Source: Roseovarius sp.
GTDB taxonomy: Bacteria; Pseudomonadota; Alphaproteobacteria; Rhodobacterales; Rhodobacteraceae
Length of the DNA: 64,000 nt
Direction: 5' to 3'
Assembly: GCA_021775255.1 (NCBI GenBank)
Contig: JAJFIA010000001.1
Location: 1 to 64,000, forward strand
The position numbers and the translations under genes were made by a program. Shown piece by piece: positions 1-8,100 of this stretch (its first letter is position 1; each line of letters opens with the position of its first letter). Below the pieces are notes generated by a model, which made no database searches, had not been told where the DNA came from, and saw only the letters and a program-made list of their open reading frames with translations.

Positions 1-182
1 CGTTCGGGCAGGATGAACAGCGATTTATAGCCCGTTGCCGTGATTGGCAAAGCGGCCCGCCCCGCGCTGACAACCTCAATATGATCCATGCCCGCAAAAC
101 GCCCCGCCAGATGGCGGATGGTCAAATCAATGCCACGCCATGTAAACGGCGGAGCAATACTAAGCCACAGTAGCGACGGCAT
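1..182 (-). CDS. Partial open frame next to the IS21 left end, unknown function
   Basis: An ATG at 182 on the minus strand opens a frame that stays open to the window edge (60 codons seen; it begins MPSLLWLSIAPPFTWRGID). Base composition is GC-rich, like the core genes and unlike the AT-rich gene on the other side of the IS. The start lies only 6 bases outside the IS left end, so the ATG may be an internal codon of a gene whose 5' part was removed. I do not recognise the family. It could also be a chance open frame. Confidence 0.3.
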   Translation of the reverse strand, partial: MPSLLWLSIAPPFTWRGIDLTIRHLAGRFAGMDHIEVVSAGRAALPITATGYKSLFILPE

Positions 183-187
183 AATGC

Positions 188-218
188 TGTCGCGGGCGGC
201 GTAAAAGTCGGCCACTTT
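188..218 (+). repeat. IS21 left terminal inverted repeat
   Basis: The left end contains GGCGTAAAAG at about 197-206 followed by GGCCACTTT at about 210-218. It matches, in inverted orientation, the repeat at 2623-2647. It includes the TTG codon at 217 that gives the longest istA frame. Confidence 0.75.
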
Positions 219-1749
219 GGCCCTTTCGAAGTTTCGGGAGGGTTTGGGGATTTATACTGTGGAATTGTATTTGAAGGTACGCCGTGCCCATTTTCATGAT
301 GGACTGAGCGGTAGGGCGATAGCGCGAGATTTCGGGATCAGTCGGGATAGTGTGGCAAAGATGTTGGCGTATTCTGAGCCGCCTGGGTATCGGCGTTCGG
401 TTCCGGTCAATCGCCCCAAGCTGGATGCGTTTACGGATCAGATTGATATCTGGCTGGGGGAAGACAAAACCCGCCCCCGCAAGCAGCGCCATACGGCCAA
501 GCGGATATTCGACCGGCTGCGGGCCGAATGCGGGTTCACGGGCGGTTATACGATTGTGAAGGTTTATGTCCGCAGTAAGAAGCGTGGAAGCAAAGAGATG
601 TTTGTGCCACTGAGCCATCCCCCGGGTCATGCGCAGGCGGACTTTGGCGAGGCGTTGGTTGTGATCGGTGGCATTGAGCAAAAGGCTTATTTCTTTGCCT
701 TTGATCTACCGCACAGTGATGGCTGTTATATCAGGGCCTATCCGGCGGCCAATACCGAGGCATGGCTTGACGGGCACGTTCATGCCTTTGCCTTCTTTGG
801 GGCGGTTCCACAGTCGGTTCTTTATGATAATGATCGATGCCTTGTTGCCAAAATCATGCAGGACGGCACCCGTAAACGCACCCAACGGTTCAGCGCCATG
901 CTGTCGCATTATGTGATCAATGACCGGTATGGTCGGCCGGGAAAGGGCAATGATAAAGGCAAAGTCGAGGGGCTGGTGGGCTATGCGCGGCGCAACTTTA
1001 TGGTGCCGATGCCGCGCTTTGCCGATTGGGATGCGTTCAATGATTATCTGGAAGAGTTATGTTTGAAGCGGCAGGGGGATATCTTGCGCGGCAACAAAGC
1101 CAGCATTGGCGAACGACTCGAGGATGATCTGGCTGCGATGCAACCGCTTCCGGCAGCTCTGTTTGAAGCTTGTGATTTGCAAAGCGGACAGGTCACGTCC
1201 ACGTCGCTGGTGCGCTACCGTGGCAATGACTATTCTGTGCCGGTTGCCTATGGCCACCGCGAGGTTTGGATTAAAGGCTTCGTGAACCATGTCGTCATTG
1301 GTTGTGTGGCCGAGGTGATTGCAGGCCACCCCCGTTCATACGAGACGAGTGATATGGTGTTCGATCCGGTGCATTACCTGCCGCTGATAGAGCGCAAGAT
1401 CATGGCGTTTGATCAGGCCGCGCCTTTACAAGGCTGGGATTTGCCAAAAGCCTTTGCAATCCTCCAACGATTGCTGGAAGCTCGCCAAGGTAAATCCGGA
1501 AAGCGGGAATATGTGCAGGTGTTGCGCTTACTGGAACGCTTCGGGATGGAAGAGCTGCATGGCGCTATAAAAGACGCGTTGCGCATGGGAGCCATCAGCT
1601 TTGACGCCATCAAGCATCTGGCCCTATGCCGCGTAGAGCATCGCCCGCCAAGGCTGGATCTGGATACCTACCCGTTCCTGCCCAGAATGAATGTGGCGAC
1701 CACATCCGCTTCGGCCTATATGAGCCTTTTGACGGGGGCAACATCATGA
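217..1749 (+). CDS. istA: IS21-family transposase IstA
   Basis: DDE integrase that, with IstB, moves the element. The longest frame is 510 residues. Near the N-terminus is a helix-turn-helix stretch (GLSGRAIARDFGISRDSVAKML). An rve-type catalytic core follows, with HAQADFGEA near residue 135, the LYDN motif near 205 and GRPGKGNDKGKVE near 240, then the C-terminal domain ending TTSASAYMSLL. Family members usually begin at the (M)YTVELY segment. Here that position is ATT (250), preceded by GGGAGG at 236-241 with 8-base spacing, while TTG (217) and GTG (259) are other candidate starts. The start is therefore uncertain. The stop overlaps the istB ATG. Confidence 0.93.
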   Translation: MALSKFREGLGIYTVELYLKVRRAHFHDGLSGRAIARDFGISRDSVAKMLAYSEPPGYRRSVPVNRPKLDAFTDQIDIWLGEDKTRPRKQRHTAKRIFDRLRAECGFTGGYTIVKVYVRSKKRGSKEMFVPLSHPPGHAQADFGEALVVIGGIEQKAYFFAFDLPHSDGCYIRAYPAANTEAWLDGHVHAFAFFGAVPQSVLYDNDRCLVAKIMQDGTRKRTQRFSAMLSHYVINDRYGRPGKGNDKGKVEGLVGYARRNFMVPMPRFADWDAFNDYLEELCLKRQGDILRGNKASIGERLEDDLAAMQPLPAALFEACDLQSGQVTSTSLVRYRGNDYSVPVAYGHREVWIKGFVNHVVIGCVAEVIAGHPRSYETSDMVFDPVHYLPLIERKIMAFDQAAPLQGWDLPKAFAILQRLLEARQGKSGKREYVQVLRLLERFGMEELHGAIKDALRMGAISFDAIKHLALCRVEHRPPRLDLDTYPFLPRMNVATTSASAYMSLLTGATS

Positions 1750-2504
1750 ACAAAGCCCCCGAACTGCTGTTAGCCCATCATCTCAAAACCCTGCGCCTGC
1801 CAACGTTTTTGCGCGAACATGACAAGCAGGCCCGCATCTGTGCTGCCGAAGGGCTGGATCACGTGCGTTACCTTGCACGGCTGACAGAATTGGAACTGAT
1901 CGACCGTGAACGACGCATGGTGGAACGGCGGATAAAGTCGGCCAAGTTCCCGGCGGTCAAAAGTTTAGACAGCTTCAACTTCAAAGCCATCCCCTCCCTG
2001 AACAAGATGATGGTGCTGGAACTGGCCCGGTGCGACTGGATCGAGCGCCGAGAGAATGTCATCGCCCTTGGCCCCAGCGGCACCGGTAAAACCCACATCG
2101 CCCTCGGGTTGGGCCTGGCGGCTTGCCAAAAGGGCCTGCCGGTGGCGTTTGTGACGGCTGCCGCACTGGTCAATGAACTGATGGAGGCCCGTGACGAGAA
2201 GCACTTGCTGCGCCGACAGAGACAGTTGGCCAAGGTCAAGCTGCTGATTATCGATGAACTGGGTTTTGTGCCCTTAAGCAAAACCGGCGCAGAACTGTTG
2301 TTCGAGTTGATCTCGCAGCGCTATGAGCAAGGCTCGACACTGATCACCAGCAATCTGCCCTTCGAGGAATGGACTGAAACCTTTGGCACCGAACGCCTCA
2401 CCGGCGCTCTGCTGGATCGGCTGACACACCACGTCAACATTCTGGAAATGAATGGCGAAAGCTATCGTCTCAACCAAAGCCGCGCACAACGCCGCGTGCA
2501 ATAA
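1746..2504 (+). CDS. istB: IS21-family ATP-binding protein IstB
   Basis: AAA+ ATPase (252 residues) that supports IstA in target selection and strand transfer. Walker A is GPSGTGKTH near residue 108 and Walker B is LLIIDELGF near 165. The end LDRLTHHVNILEMNGESYR is typical of IstB. The ATG lies inside the istA stop (ATGA), the usual translational coupling of this pair. Full length and apparently functional. Confidence 0.95.
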   Translation: MNKAPELLLAHHLKTLRLPTFLREHDKQARICAAEGLDHVRYLARLTELELIDRERRMVERRIKSAKFPAVKSLDSFNFKAIPSLNKMMVLELARCDWIERRENVIALGPSGTGKTHIALGLGLAACQKGLPVAFVTAAALVNELMEARDEKHLLRRQRQLAKVKLLIIDELGFVPLSKTGAELLFELISQRYEQGSTLITSNLPFEEWTETFGTERLTGALLDRLTHHVNILEMNGESYRLNQSRAQRRVQ

Positions 2505-2622
2505 TTGGCCTGCGGCCAATGCGCCTTGGCACGGGCTTGCTATTTGGGGGCCGCACGCACCAAGGCGCAACAACCTCAGACCTTGCATATCAACTGAAAG
2601 ATGGCTCCAAAATCACGTTCTC

Positions 2623-2676
2623 AAAGTGGCCTACTTTTACTCCGCCGAATGGCCGGTTTTTACTCCGCCGTTGACA
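2623..2676 (-). repeat. IS21 right terminal repeats
   Basis: Read on the minus strand, the right end has GGCGGAGTAAAA twice, once at the tip and once about 20 bases inward. The inner copy runs on into GTAGGCCACTTT, the inverted match of the left end. The outermost TGTC matches the left tip. Confidence 0.75.
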
Positions 2677-3259
2677 AATAGCGTTTTGGGTGCGTTTCAA
2701 CCCTAAAGAAAATGCGAGCCCCCTGACAAACCACGTGCTCCCCGGACATTGGAATTTGGGAACTATCGTCTTTGATAGATGTTCCGTTTTCGAAGGTAAA
2801 TGTGGTGATTTCAAGCTCAGGCTCTCTTTTTTTCAGAGCTTCCCAAAAGCCTGTCTGGATGTCTTGGTTGACACTCAATTTTTTTGGGGCCTTTGCTGGG
2901 AGATAGGGCTGTTCTGGATCAAACGCCATAATCCCGGCTTGTGCTTCTATATTTGAGGCATAGACCCAAGCATCACGCGTTAAGACGAAAAAGTAAAAAC
3001 AAGATAGAGCTAATTCAGGATTCCCCCCTGATCGCATGTATTTGGTCCGATTCTGAATATCTGGCCCATCGTGTACCTCATCTGAAATTTGTTGTTTTTG
3101 TGGCGCCTTTGGCTCGTATTTACGTGGCAAAAAACCAACTTCCGATTCAAGCTGTTCCATGAATTTTTCAAAGCCAGTTCCAAATCTACGATCAGCGGCG
3201 ACGCAATCTGGGTCATCTTTGATGTAGTTTTTAATTTCATCATCAATCGCTTGATGCAA
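2660..3259 (-). pseudogene. Unknown gene abutting or truncated by the IS21 right end
   Basis: A 199-codon frame whose last six codons lie inside the IS (bases below 2677), so the native C-terminus has been replaced. AT-rich compared with its surroundings, with charged N-terminal half (residues such as DDEIKNYIKDDPDC) and a short hydrophobic patch ALSCFYFFVL. Only a TTG at 3257-3259 is available as a start. The frame stays open 24 codons further upstream, through a run of nine A residues on this strand (3275-3283), without an ATG or GTG, so the true start may be lost or frame-shifted there. I do not recognise the family. Confidence 0.5.
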
Positions 3260-3407
3260 AGCTTTTGCGCCGACTTTTTTTTTGTGCGGCGGTAAAGTAG
3301 TTTTTGAAATTTCCGGTGGGCCTATTCTTGCCTATTTTTCGTGTCAATTTCGTGACCCAGTCCAGCCTAATGATCTGCGACGAGTGTCCTGCCTACGGAG
3401 CATTAAA

Positions 3408-4067
3408 TCAAGGTGTGGGATGACGTTGTTTTGTTGTTGGGTCTATTTCTTGGCCAAAGCGAACCCAAGCCTGAAACTTGATCTCGCCAGTCTGTTCATC
3501 ACGTTCAATAACGGCAGGCCCTTCAACACGGTGCACGCGACCATCCAGATAATATTCCTCGAACAAGACATGGCCGGTTTTTGTGTCACATGACCAGATA
3601 GCTGGCCCGCCATTTCGGTTCAGAACACCGTTCTGTCGCCACTCCTCCCCCGTACAGTTTCCTGTTTCAGCGTCAAAACTGCGCCGCGAAGGACCGCGTT
3701 CGCTGTGCTCAATTCCGTTCACGAAATAGCATTCGAAATCAATCTTACCTGTTTCTGCGTCTCTGCTGATTTGGGACGGGCCACCCTCGCGATGTTCGCC
3801 ATGTTCGTTAATCCAAGTCTCCAGAATTGGAAATTCGCAACCAACTCCGAACTTAACAATCGCCGGGCCGTTGCTGCGAAACATATACCCGTGTCGATAC
3901 CATTCAGCCTCCTGCAATCGGAACGTATCTGGGGCGTACTTTGACAGTGCCGGACCATCTTCTCGGTGGAGCTTGTCGTTCAGGTAGAATGTTTCCTGTA
4001 AGATGCGATCCGTTTCGGAATCTCTTTTGACCTCTCTGCGATAACTTTCGGTAATTGCGGCATTCAT
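3408..4067 (-). CDS. MORN-like/YwqK-like repeat protein, unknown function
   Basis: About 219 residues built from five or six imperfect repeats of the type Y-x-(L/N)-(N/D)-G-x-x-HR-x-x-GP-(A/S), spaced 32-40 residues (LNDKLHREDGPA, INEHGEHREGGPS, VNGIEHSERGPS, QNGVLNRNGGPA, LDGRVHRVEGPA). Such repeats occur in MORN-like and YwqK-type proteins, often accessory or immunity-type genes, but that role is only a guess here. The ATG at 4067 is chosen. An in-frame TTG nine bases upstream is an alternative. The upstream region (4080-4200) is AT-rich. There is no partner gene on this strand. Confidence 0.6.
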   Translation of the reverse strand: MNAAITESYRREVKRDSETDRILQETFYLNDKLHREDGPALSKYAPDTFRLQEAEWYRHGYMFRSNGPAIVKFGVGCEFPILETWINEHGEHREGGPSQISRDAETGKIDFECYFVNGIEHSERGPSRRSFDAETGNCTGEEWRQNGVLNRNGGPAIWSCDTKTGHVLFEEYYLDGRVHRVEGPAVIERDEQTGEIKFQAWVRFGQEIDPTTKQRHPTP

Positions 4068-4227
4068 TGGCACCAATACTATCTTTTTTTTACAATTTCA
4101 CCAACTAATAATTTAACAAATACAATATGTTGCTCTGCTATTTGAGCTCAATTTCTCCCCAATTGCAATTTCGGATTTGCCGACAACGTGTCAATCACGC
4201 TCTCACAACCAATTTTGGAGTCGTGAG

Positions 4228-4548
4228 ATGACAAATCAAAAAACCACCAACATGATATCGACGCTGAGCACCGGCGTTTCGATTGCGCACGAAAACTCTA
4301 CTGCGACCAACGTTGCGGCAGAAGTTTTTGCTGATTTCATCAGTGGTTTCGACTGTACAAACAAAACCCATTTTGACCGTATCTTACAGCAACTCGTGAT
4401 GTCGTTTTCACGGCACCCGAAGGTCAAATGCTGTTTCCTGCCGCACCGATATAAAAGCCTCGAACGCCCTGACATCTGCCGCAACAACCGCCCGCCCCGA
4501 ATCGGGGCGGGCTTTATGCGTTTGGAAAACAGCAGAGGTCTTTCATGA
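4228..4548 (+). CDS. Truncated SprT-like N-terminal copy (gene fragment or leader gene)
   Basis: A 106-codon frame with SD-like TTGGAG before the ATG. Residues about 30-75 (EVFADFISGFDCTNKTHFDR, then MSFSRHPKVK and FLPHRY) are clearly paralogous to the N-terminus of the next gene (FDDFKAIFDCTNKTFFN, FSFSRNPRLKG, FLPERY). After that the similarity stops and the frame runs through a terminator-like hairpin (4490-4512). The TGA overlaps the ATG of the full-length copy (ATGA at 4545). It is either a decayed duplicate or a short coupled upstream gene. Confidence 0.6.
   Translation: MTNQKTTNMISTLSTGVSIAHENSTATNVAAEVFADFISGFDCTNKTHFDRILQQLVMSFSRHPKVKCCFLPHRYKSLERPDICRNNRPPRIGAGFMRLENSRGLS
4490..4516 (+). 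terminator. GC-rich hairpin plus short T run between the SprT-like copies
   Basis: A perfect inverted repeat, GCCCGCCCCGA / TCGGGGCGGGC, is followed by TTTAT. It lies inside the reading frame of the truncated copy and 30 bases before the ATG of the full copy, so it could attenuate transcription of the whole downstream cassette. Confidence 0.6.
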
Positions 4549-5252
4549 ATACGCTGGCACCTATCTCGATTGTACAGCCGAAGAATAGCCGCGACGCCAA
4601 AGTCTTTGACGATTTCAAGGCTATTTTCGATTGTACAAATAAGACGTTCTTTAACGGGCAATTGTCCTGCCCGGTGTTTTCCTTTTCCCGCAATCCGCGT
4701 CTCAAGGGTGCGTTTCTTCCAGAGCGCTATCTGTCTGTCGACGGTAAGCGTGCCCATGGCATTGTGTTGAACTCCGACTATGCGCGCGGGGTCGGTGATG
4801 CCGCATCGATGGCACTTCTTGGCTTCTTGATTGTGCAATCGGCACGGTTCGTGTTGGGACCGGAAGGTAAAAACGGATTGTGCGGAACTCCAGGTTATGT
4901 CGATGCCTGGACGCGAGACCAGTTGCTATCAATCGGGCTGTTGCCCGTAGCTGAAGGCGATGATCCGCGTCAGTTGGGCTACGGCCTGTCCGTCATAGCG
5001 GAAGACAATGGCGCATTCGATCTGATGTGCCGTGAACTGCTGGTCTCGGGCTTTGCCATTCGTTGGCATGAGCGCCCGGTCGCGACTGAAGCTGATGACG
5101 ACGCGCCCGCCGAGGAAAAGCCCCCAAAGCCAAGCCGCGCGCGCTTTCTCTGTGAAGATTGCGGCCTGATCGCCCACGCCAAACCGTCGGCCCATTTTCT
5201 GTGCGGCTGCAACGGACGTGCCCTCATTTGTACAACCGAGAAAGGACATTGA
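4545..5252 (+). CDS. SprT-like domain protein lacking the HExxH motif, with C-terminal zinc ribbon
   Basis: 235 residues. It has the layout of SprT-like proteins found on conjugative elements: an N-terminal segment with FNGQL and FLPERY, a helical centre, VSGFAIRWHERPV near residue 170, and a C-terminal ribbon (CEDCGLIAHAKPSAHFLCGC) near 200-225. In active family members the central helix carries HExxH. Here the corresponding segment reads AASMALLGFLIVQSARFVLG, with no histidine or glutamate pair, so protease activity is not expected. First gene of a chain of overlapping or near-abutting genes that ends at 10490. Confidence 0.7.
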   Translation: MNTLAPISIVQPKNSRDAKVFDDFKAIFDCTNKTFFNGQLSCPVFSFSRNPRLKGAFLPERYLSVDGKRAHGIVLNSDYARGVGDAASMALLGFLIVQSARFVLGPEGKNGLCGTPGYVDAWTRDQLLSIGLLPVAEGDDPRQLGYGLSVIAEDNGAFDLMCRELLVSGFAIRWHERPVATEADDDAPAEEKPPKPSRARFLCEDCGLIAHAKPSAHFLCGCNGRALICTTEKGH

Positions 5253-5253
5253 G

Positions 5254-6336
5254 ATGGATGCAACCACTTACGATGCGCGCATTGAGCGCACAGTCGACCA
5301 ATCCAGCGAAACCGCGAAGGGAAGCACTTCACTTACCGTTCCCTTGCCAATGCCCGAGCAAGTTCAGGCTGCGGCAAATGCCGGTGACAACGCCCCGACC
5401 GACTTTGCGCGCAACTTTGCCAATGGGCTCTTTGCCGATGAAATCGAGGCGGCGAAGGGCGATGTGGCGCGAGAAGAGCTACAACTCAAGGCAGCCACAG
5501 ACGGGTTGGACCGTTGCGAGCAAGAGCTGAGAGTTGCGCCTAAATGGCAGCATTTCCTGAGTGAATGGCCAGACTATGGCCACCGGCAGCCAGTGGTGCA
5601 GCGCCTTTATAACTGGGTCCGCGTTCCGGTGGCGCTTGGAGGCCCTGCCATCGGTGGCGGCTTTCTGGTTGCGAATATGATGGATACCAGCTTTGCCATG
5701 GCCGAGCGCCCCGCGCTTGCCGCGCTGTCGGCAGGCATGATTGCCATCGCTTCGCTGGGCGCGTCGTCCTGGGCCACAGCGCCGACAACCGACTTCAGGA
5801 AAACCGAATCCCGCGCCAACACGCTTTCGATGCTGGGCATGACGTCTTTTGGCGCTTGGGCGGCATTCATGGCGATCAAATTCGGTGTGCCTGCGGGCAG
5901 CGCGGCGGGTGTCGGAGATTTTGATCTCACGGGCAATCTGAGCAGTTCGGCCTCGACAGCGCAAGCCATCATGGATTGGATTCAAGGCAAAGGCGCGAGT
6001 ATATTTGCGCTTGGTCTGCATGTCTTCGGGGATGCGATGATCTCGGCAGGCATTCTAAGCTCGTCGATCCTGGCCATGCGCAAAACCCGGCGCGTGAAGA
6101 CTGAGTACACCCAGCATCATAAACATCTGGACGCAGAGCGCACACTCTGGACGGACAGCGTCACCGCAGCCATGGCGGCAAAAGCCAATGCCGATGCCCG
6201 TGTGAACGCCGCTATCGCGAAGCGCGATGCGGCCAAGGAGCTCACGCTGCAAGCCATTCGCTCCAGAAAAGCCATCAATGCCGCAAAGCGCGATCAAGCC
6301 ATCGCAGCAGCAAATGCCCAATTCCAAGGAGAGTGA
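5254..6336 (+). CDS. Membrane protein with C-terminal coiled coil, unknown function
   Basis: 360 residues. The ATG at 5254 is one base after the upstream stop and has AAAGGA in front. There is a hydrophilic, helical N-terminal part (1-115), then hydrophobic segments near 125-147, 152-172, 190-210 and 250-280, then a long Ala/Arg/Lys-rich helix (285-360) likely to form a coiled coil. Several AAKANADAR-like heptads are visible. No family recognised. The position within the coupling-ATPase cassette suggests an envelope component of a DNA-transfer or related machine, by inference only. Confidence 0.6.
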   Translation: MDATTYDARIERTVDQSSETAKGSTSLTVPLPMPEQVQAAANAGDNAPTDFARNFANGLFADEIEAAKGDVAREELQLKAATDGLDRCEQELRVAPKWQHFLSEWPDYGHRQPVVQRLYNWVRVPVALGGPAIGGGFLVANMMDTSFAMAERPALAALSAGMIAIASLGASSWATAPTTDFRKTESRANTLSMLGMTSFGAWAAFMAIKFGVPAGSAAGVGDFDLTGNLSSSASTAQAIMDWIQGKGASIFALGLHVFGDAMISAGILSSSILAMRKTRRVKTEYTQHHKHLDAERTLWTDSVTAAMAAKANADARVNAAIAKRDAAKELTLQAIRSRKAINAAKRDQAIAAANAQFQGE

Positions 6337-6340
6337 CCCT

Positions 6341-7522
6341 ATGACCATCAAATGCAAACTGCTATCAACCGTCGCCGCATTCCTGCTTGCGACAGGTGCC
6401 AACGCCGAACCTGATCACATGATCTTCTATGTGCCGTCCTCGGGCGATGAGGCTGGGATATCTGCCACTTATGCGCAGGTAGCGGCACGCCTGAATGACA
6501 TCGAAGCGAGTGAACGTATTCAGGTCATTGCCAATCCTGGCTTCACTCAGGTCTTTGACGTGACTGCGCCTGCGGACATGCCGGATCATCCCGCCTGGAA
6601 AAAGCAGTTTTTGGCCACGGCAACAGCAAAACTGCAGACCTATGCGCGCGGGGCCTATCAGTCCGGGCTAACAGACGGGGTGACGCCGCCTAATCAAGTC
6701 GGCCTGCAGGAAATTATTACAGGTCTGCCGCGACGCGCAAGCAGCGGCGTGGAGGTCGTTGTGATCGGATCACCGCGTGATCACCGCGATAGTGACCCAG
6801 TGAATACCACACTGACCCGCGTGCCCAATGACGCGTTTCTCGATCTGGCGGCTCATGCGTCACCATTTGGAACCATAGGGCTTGAGGACCGCCTGAAGGG
6901 TCTGCGTGTGCATGTCTGCGTCATTGATGCGGGCTTTGTCGATCCTCGGCACAATGCCCTTCTTGAGCGCTACACCTCGCTGCGGTTGCGCGTCATGGGC
7001 GGTGAATTGGCAACTTGGTCGATTGACCTTGATGAGTGCCTGAGCCGTGCCAAAGCGGAGCGGCAGGACGGTATGCCCGTCTATATGCGCGATACCAGCG
7101 CCACAAAACCGACTTTTCTCAGTGTGGATCACGCGTCAACCCCTCCGACCGAAGTGACACGGGTCCAGAACGCCCTTTTGGACGAAATGAATCTGCCTGC
7201 CTCGGTTAAAGGCACGATGGCCAGCAAGATTGCAGCAGGATCGCTACGGCTGGTCGCGGTGAAGCTTTGGGACACCGATGGTGAAGATGGCGATGCGGTT
7301 TTGATCAAAACTGATGATGCCGAGATCAAGGTCGATTTGGTCAACAAGCGTCAACGCGTCGTCCTGCCAGTTGAAAACGGCAACATGATCATGATCGGCC
7401 TCAGGGACGGACAGGGTGGAATCACCGTTGGCATCGAAACCGATGACGGCACGGAAGCTCTGACACCGAAAATCGCCGTTGGTGAAACTGTGATCATTCC
7501 ATTCTTCCGCCAGACCCCCTGA
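6341..7522 (+). CDS. Exported protein, unknown function
   Basis: 393 residues. The ATG at 6341 is preceded by AAGGAG. Clear Sec signal peptide (MTIKCKLLSTVAAFLLATGANA, cut before EPD). The mature part has a fold-like pattern of alternating strands and helices (MIFYVPSSGDEAG, VEVVVIGSPRDHRDSD, RVHVCVIDAGFVD), reminiscent of, but not demonstrably, a vWA-like domain. The C-terminal 120 residues are rich in beta-strand segments. Periplasmic or surface location is likely. It sits 4 bases after the membrane/coiled-coil gene and is co-transcribed with it. Confidence 0.6.
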   Translation: MTIKCKLLSTVAAFLLATGANAEPDHMIFYVPSSGDEAGISATYAQVAARLNDIEASERIQVIANPGFTQVFDVTAPADMPDHPAWKKQFLATATAKLQTYARGAYQSGLTDGVTPPNQVGLQEIITGLPRRASSGVEVVVIGSPRDHRDSDPVNTTLTRVPNDAFLDLAAHASPFGTIGLEDRLKGLRVHVCVIDAGFVDPRHNALLERYTSLRLRVMGGELATWSIDLDECLSRAKAERQDGMPVYMRDTSATKPTFLSVDHASTPPTEVTRVQNALLDEMNLPASVKGTMASKIAAGSLRLVAVKLWDTDGEDGDAVLIKTDDAEIKVDLVNKRQRVVLPVENGNMIMIGLRDGQGGITVGIETDDGTEALTPKIAVGETVIIPFFRQTP

Positions 7523-7575
7523 TTGCCTGATGTCACCGCCGAATTGAACCCTGACCCATCTTAGGAGGTTATGAA

Positions 7576-8100
7576 ATGTCCATTGATGCATCAACGATCC
7601 CCTTCAGTCCGATCTTTGTAGTTGCGGCTGCGGGATATGCAGCAGCCATGGCTCTGGTGGTTGGCCCAGAAATCGCTACCCGCGAAATCTCTCGCTCCGG
7701 CTGGCACGAAACCTGCGAAGTCACCTTGGTAGCAAATATCGAAACCACGCGGCGTCCGGATCGGAATATTCCGCAAGTTCCAGACGTCGGCGGATTGCTC
7801 TGCAGTTTTTATCCGGAATTATCTGACCTCTGTGCCATCATCCCTGATCCAAATGCTGCTGCACGGGCGACGGAAGAGCGCATGCGGGCGGCAGAGGCCA
7901 ACCGCCTACGTCAGGCGGCCTCAAATACAGATGATCAATGTTCCTGTGCTGAGGCCGTTTACATTGAAGATCAGAAACTTAGCCTTGCTTTGTACGCCGC
8001 GAGCGGGCGGTTAATTACCCCGCGTGCTGTGTCGGACCGCGATGCGGCCCTGAGCCGCGCGTTGCACAGCCCGGCCTGCGACATGGGGGGCTTGTCATGA
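7576..8100 (+). CDS. Small membrane-anchored protein with a cysteine-containing domain
   Basis: 174 residues with an excellent SD (AGGAGG, 7-base spacing). One N-terminal hydrophobic segment (IFVVAAAGYAAAMALVVGP) is followed by an extracytoplasmic-looking part with paired cysteines (CEVT, LLCSFYPELSDLC, CSC, PACDMG) that could form disulfides. The stop overlaps the next ATG (ATGA). Family not recognised. A structural envelope part of the cassette is plausible. Confidence 0.55.
   Translation: MSIDASTIPFSPIFVVAAAGYAAAMALVVGPEIATREISRSGWHETCEVTLVANIETTRRPDRNIPQVPDVGGLLCSFYPELSDLCAIIPDPNAAARATEERMRAAEANRLRQAASNTDDQCSCAEAVYIEDQKLSLALYAASGRLITPRAVSDRDAALSRALHSPACDMGGLS

Larger units (their letters stand above)
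188..2676 (+). mobile_element. IS21-family insertion sequence (istA-istB)
   Basis: About 2.49 kb element. The left end starts TGTCGCGGGCGGCGTAAAAG and the right end, read on the minus strand, starts TGTCAACGGCGGAGTAAAA. Inside both ends is the word GTAAAAGT-N-GGCCACTTT, and the right end carries two staggered copies of GGCGGAGTAAAA, the multiple terminal repeats typical of IS21 elements. Between the ends lie the two expected genes, overlapping by 4 bases. Both are full length, so the element looks intact. No exact target-site duplication is visible: AATGC lies on the left and AATAGC on the right. Confidence 0.92.

Noticed and set aside
1..3259. Reading frames of the two IS flanks would join in frame, suggesting one interrupted gene
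   Set aside because: In-frame joining has a one-in-three chance, the flanks differ strongly in base composition, and no target duplication supports simple insertion.
4236..4838. 200-codon minus-strand frame across the SprT-like copies
   Set aside because: The plus strand holds paralogous, domain-bearing coding sequence; the minus frame shows no family or start signal.
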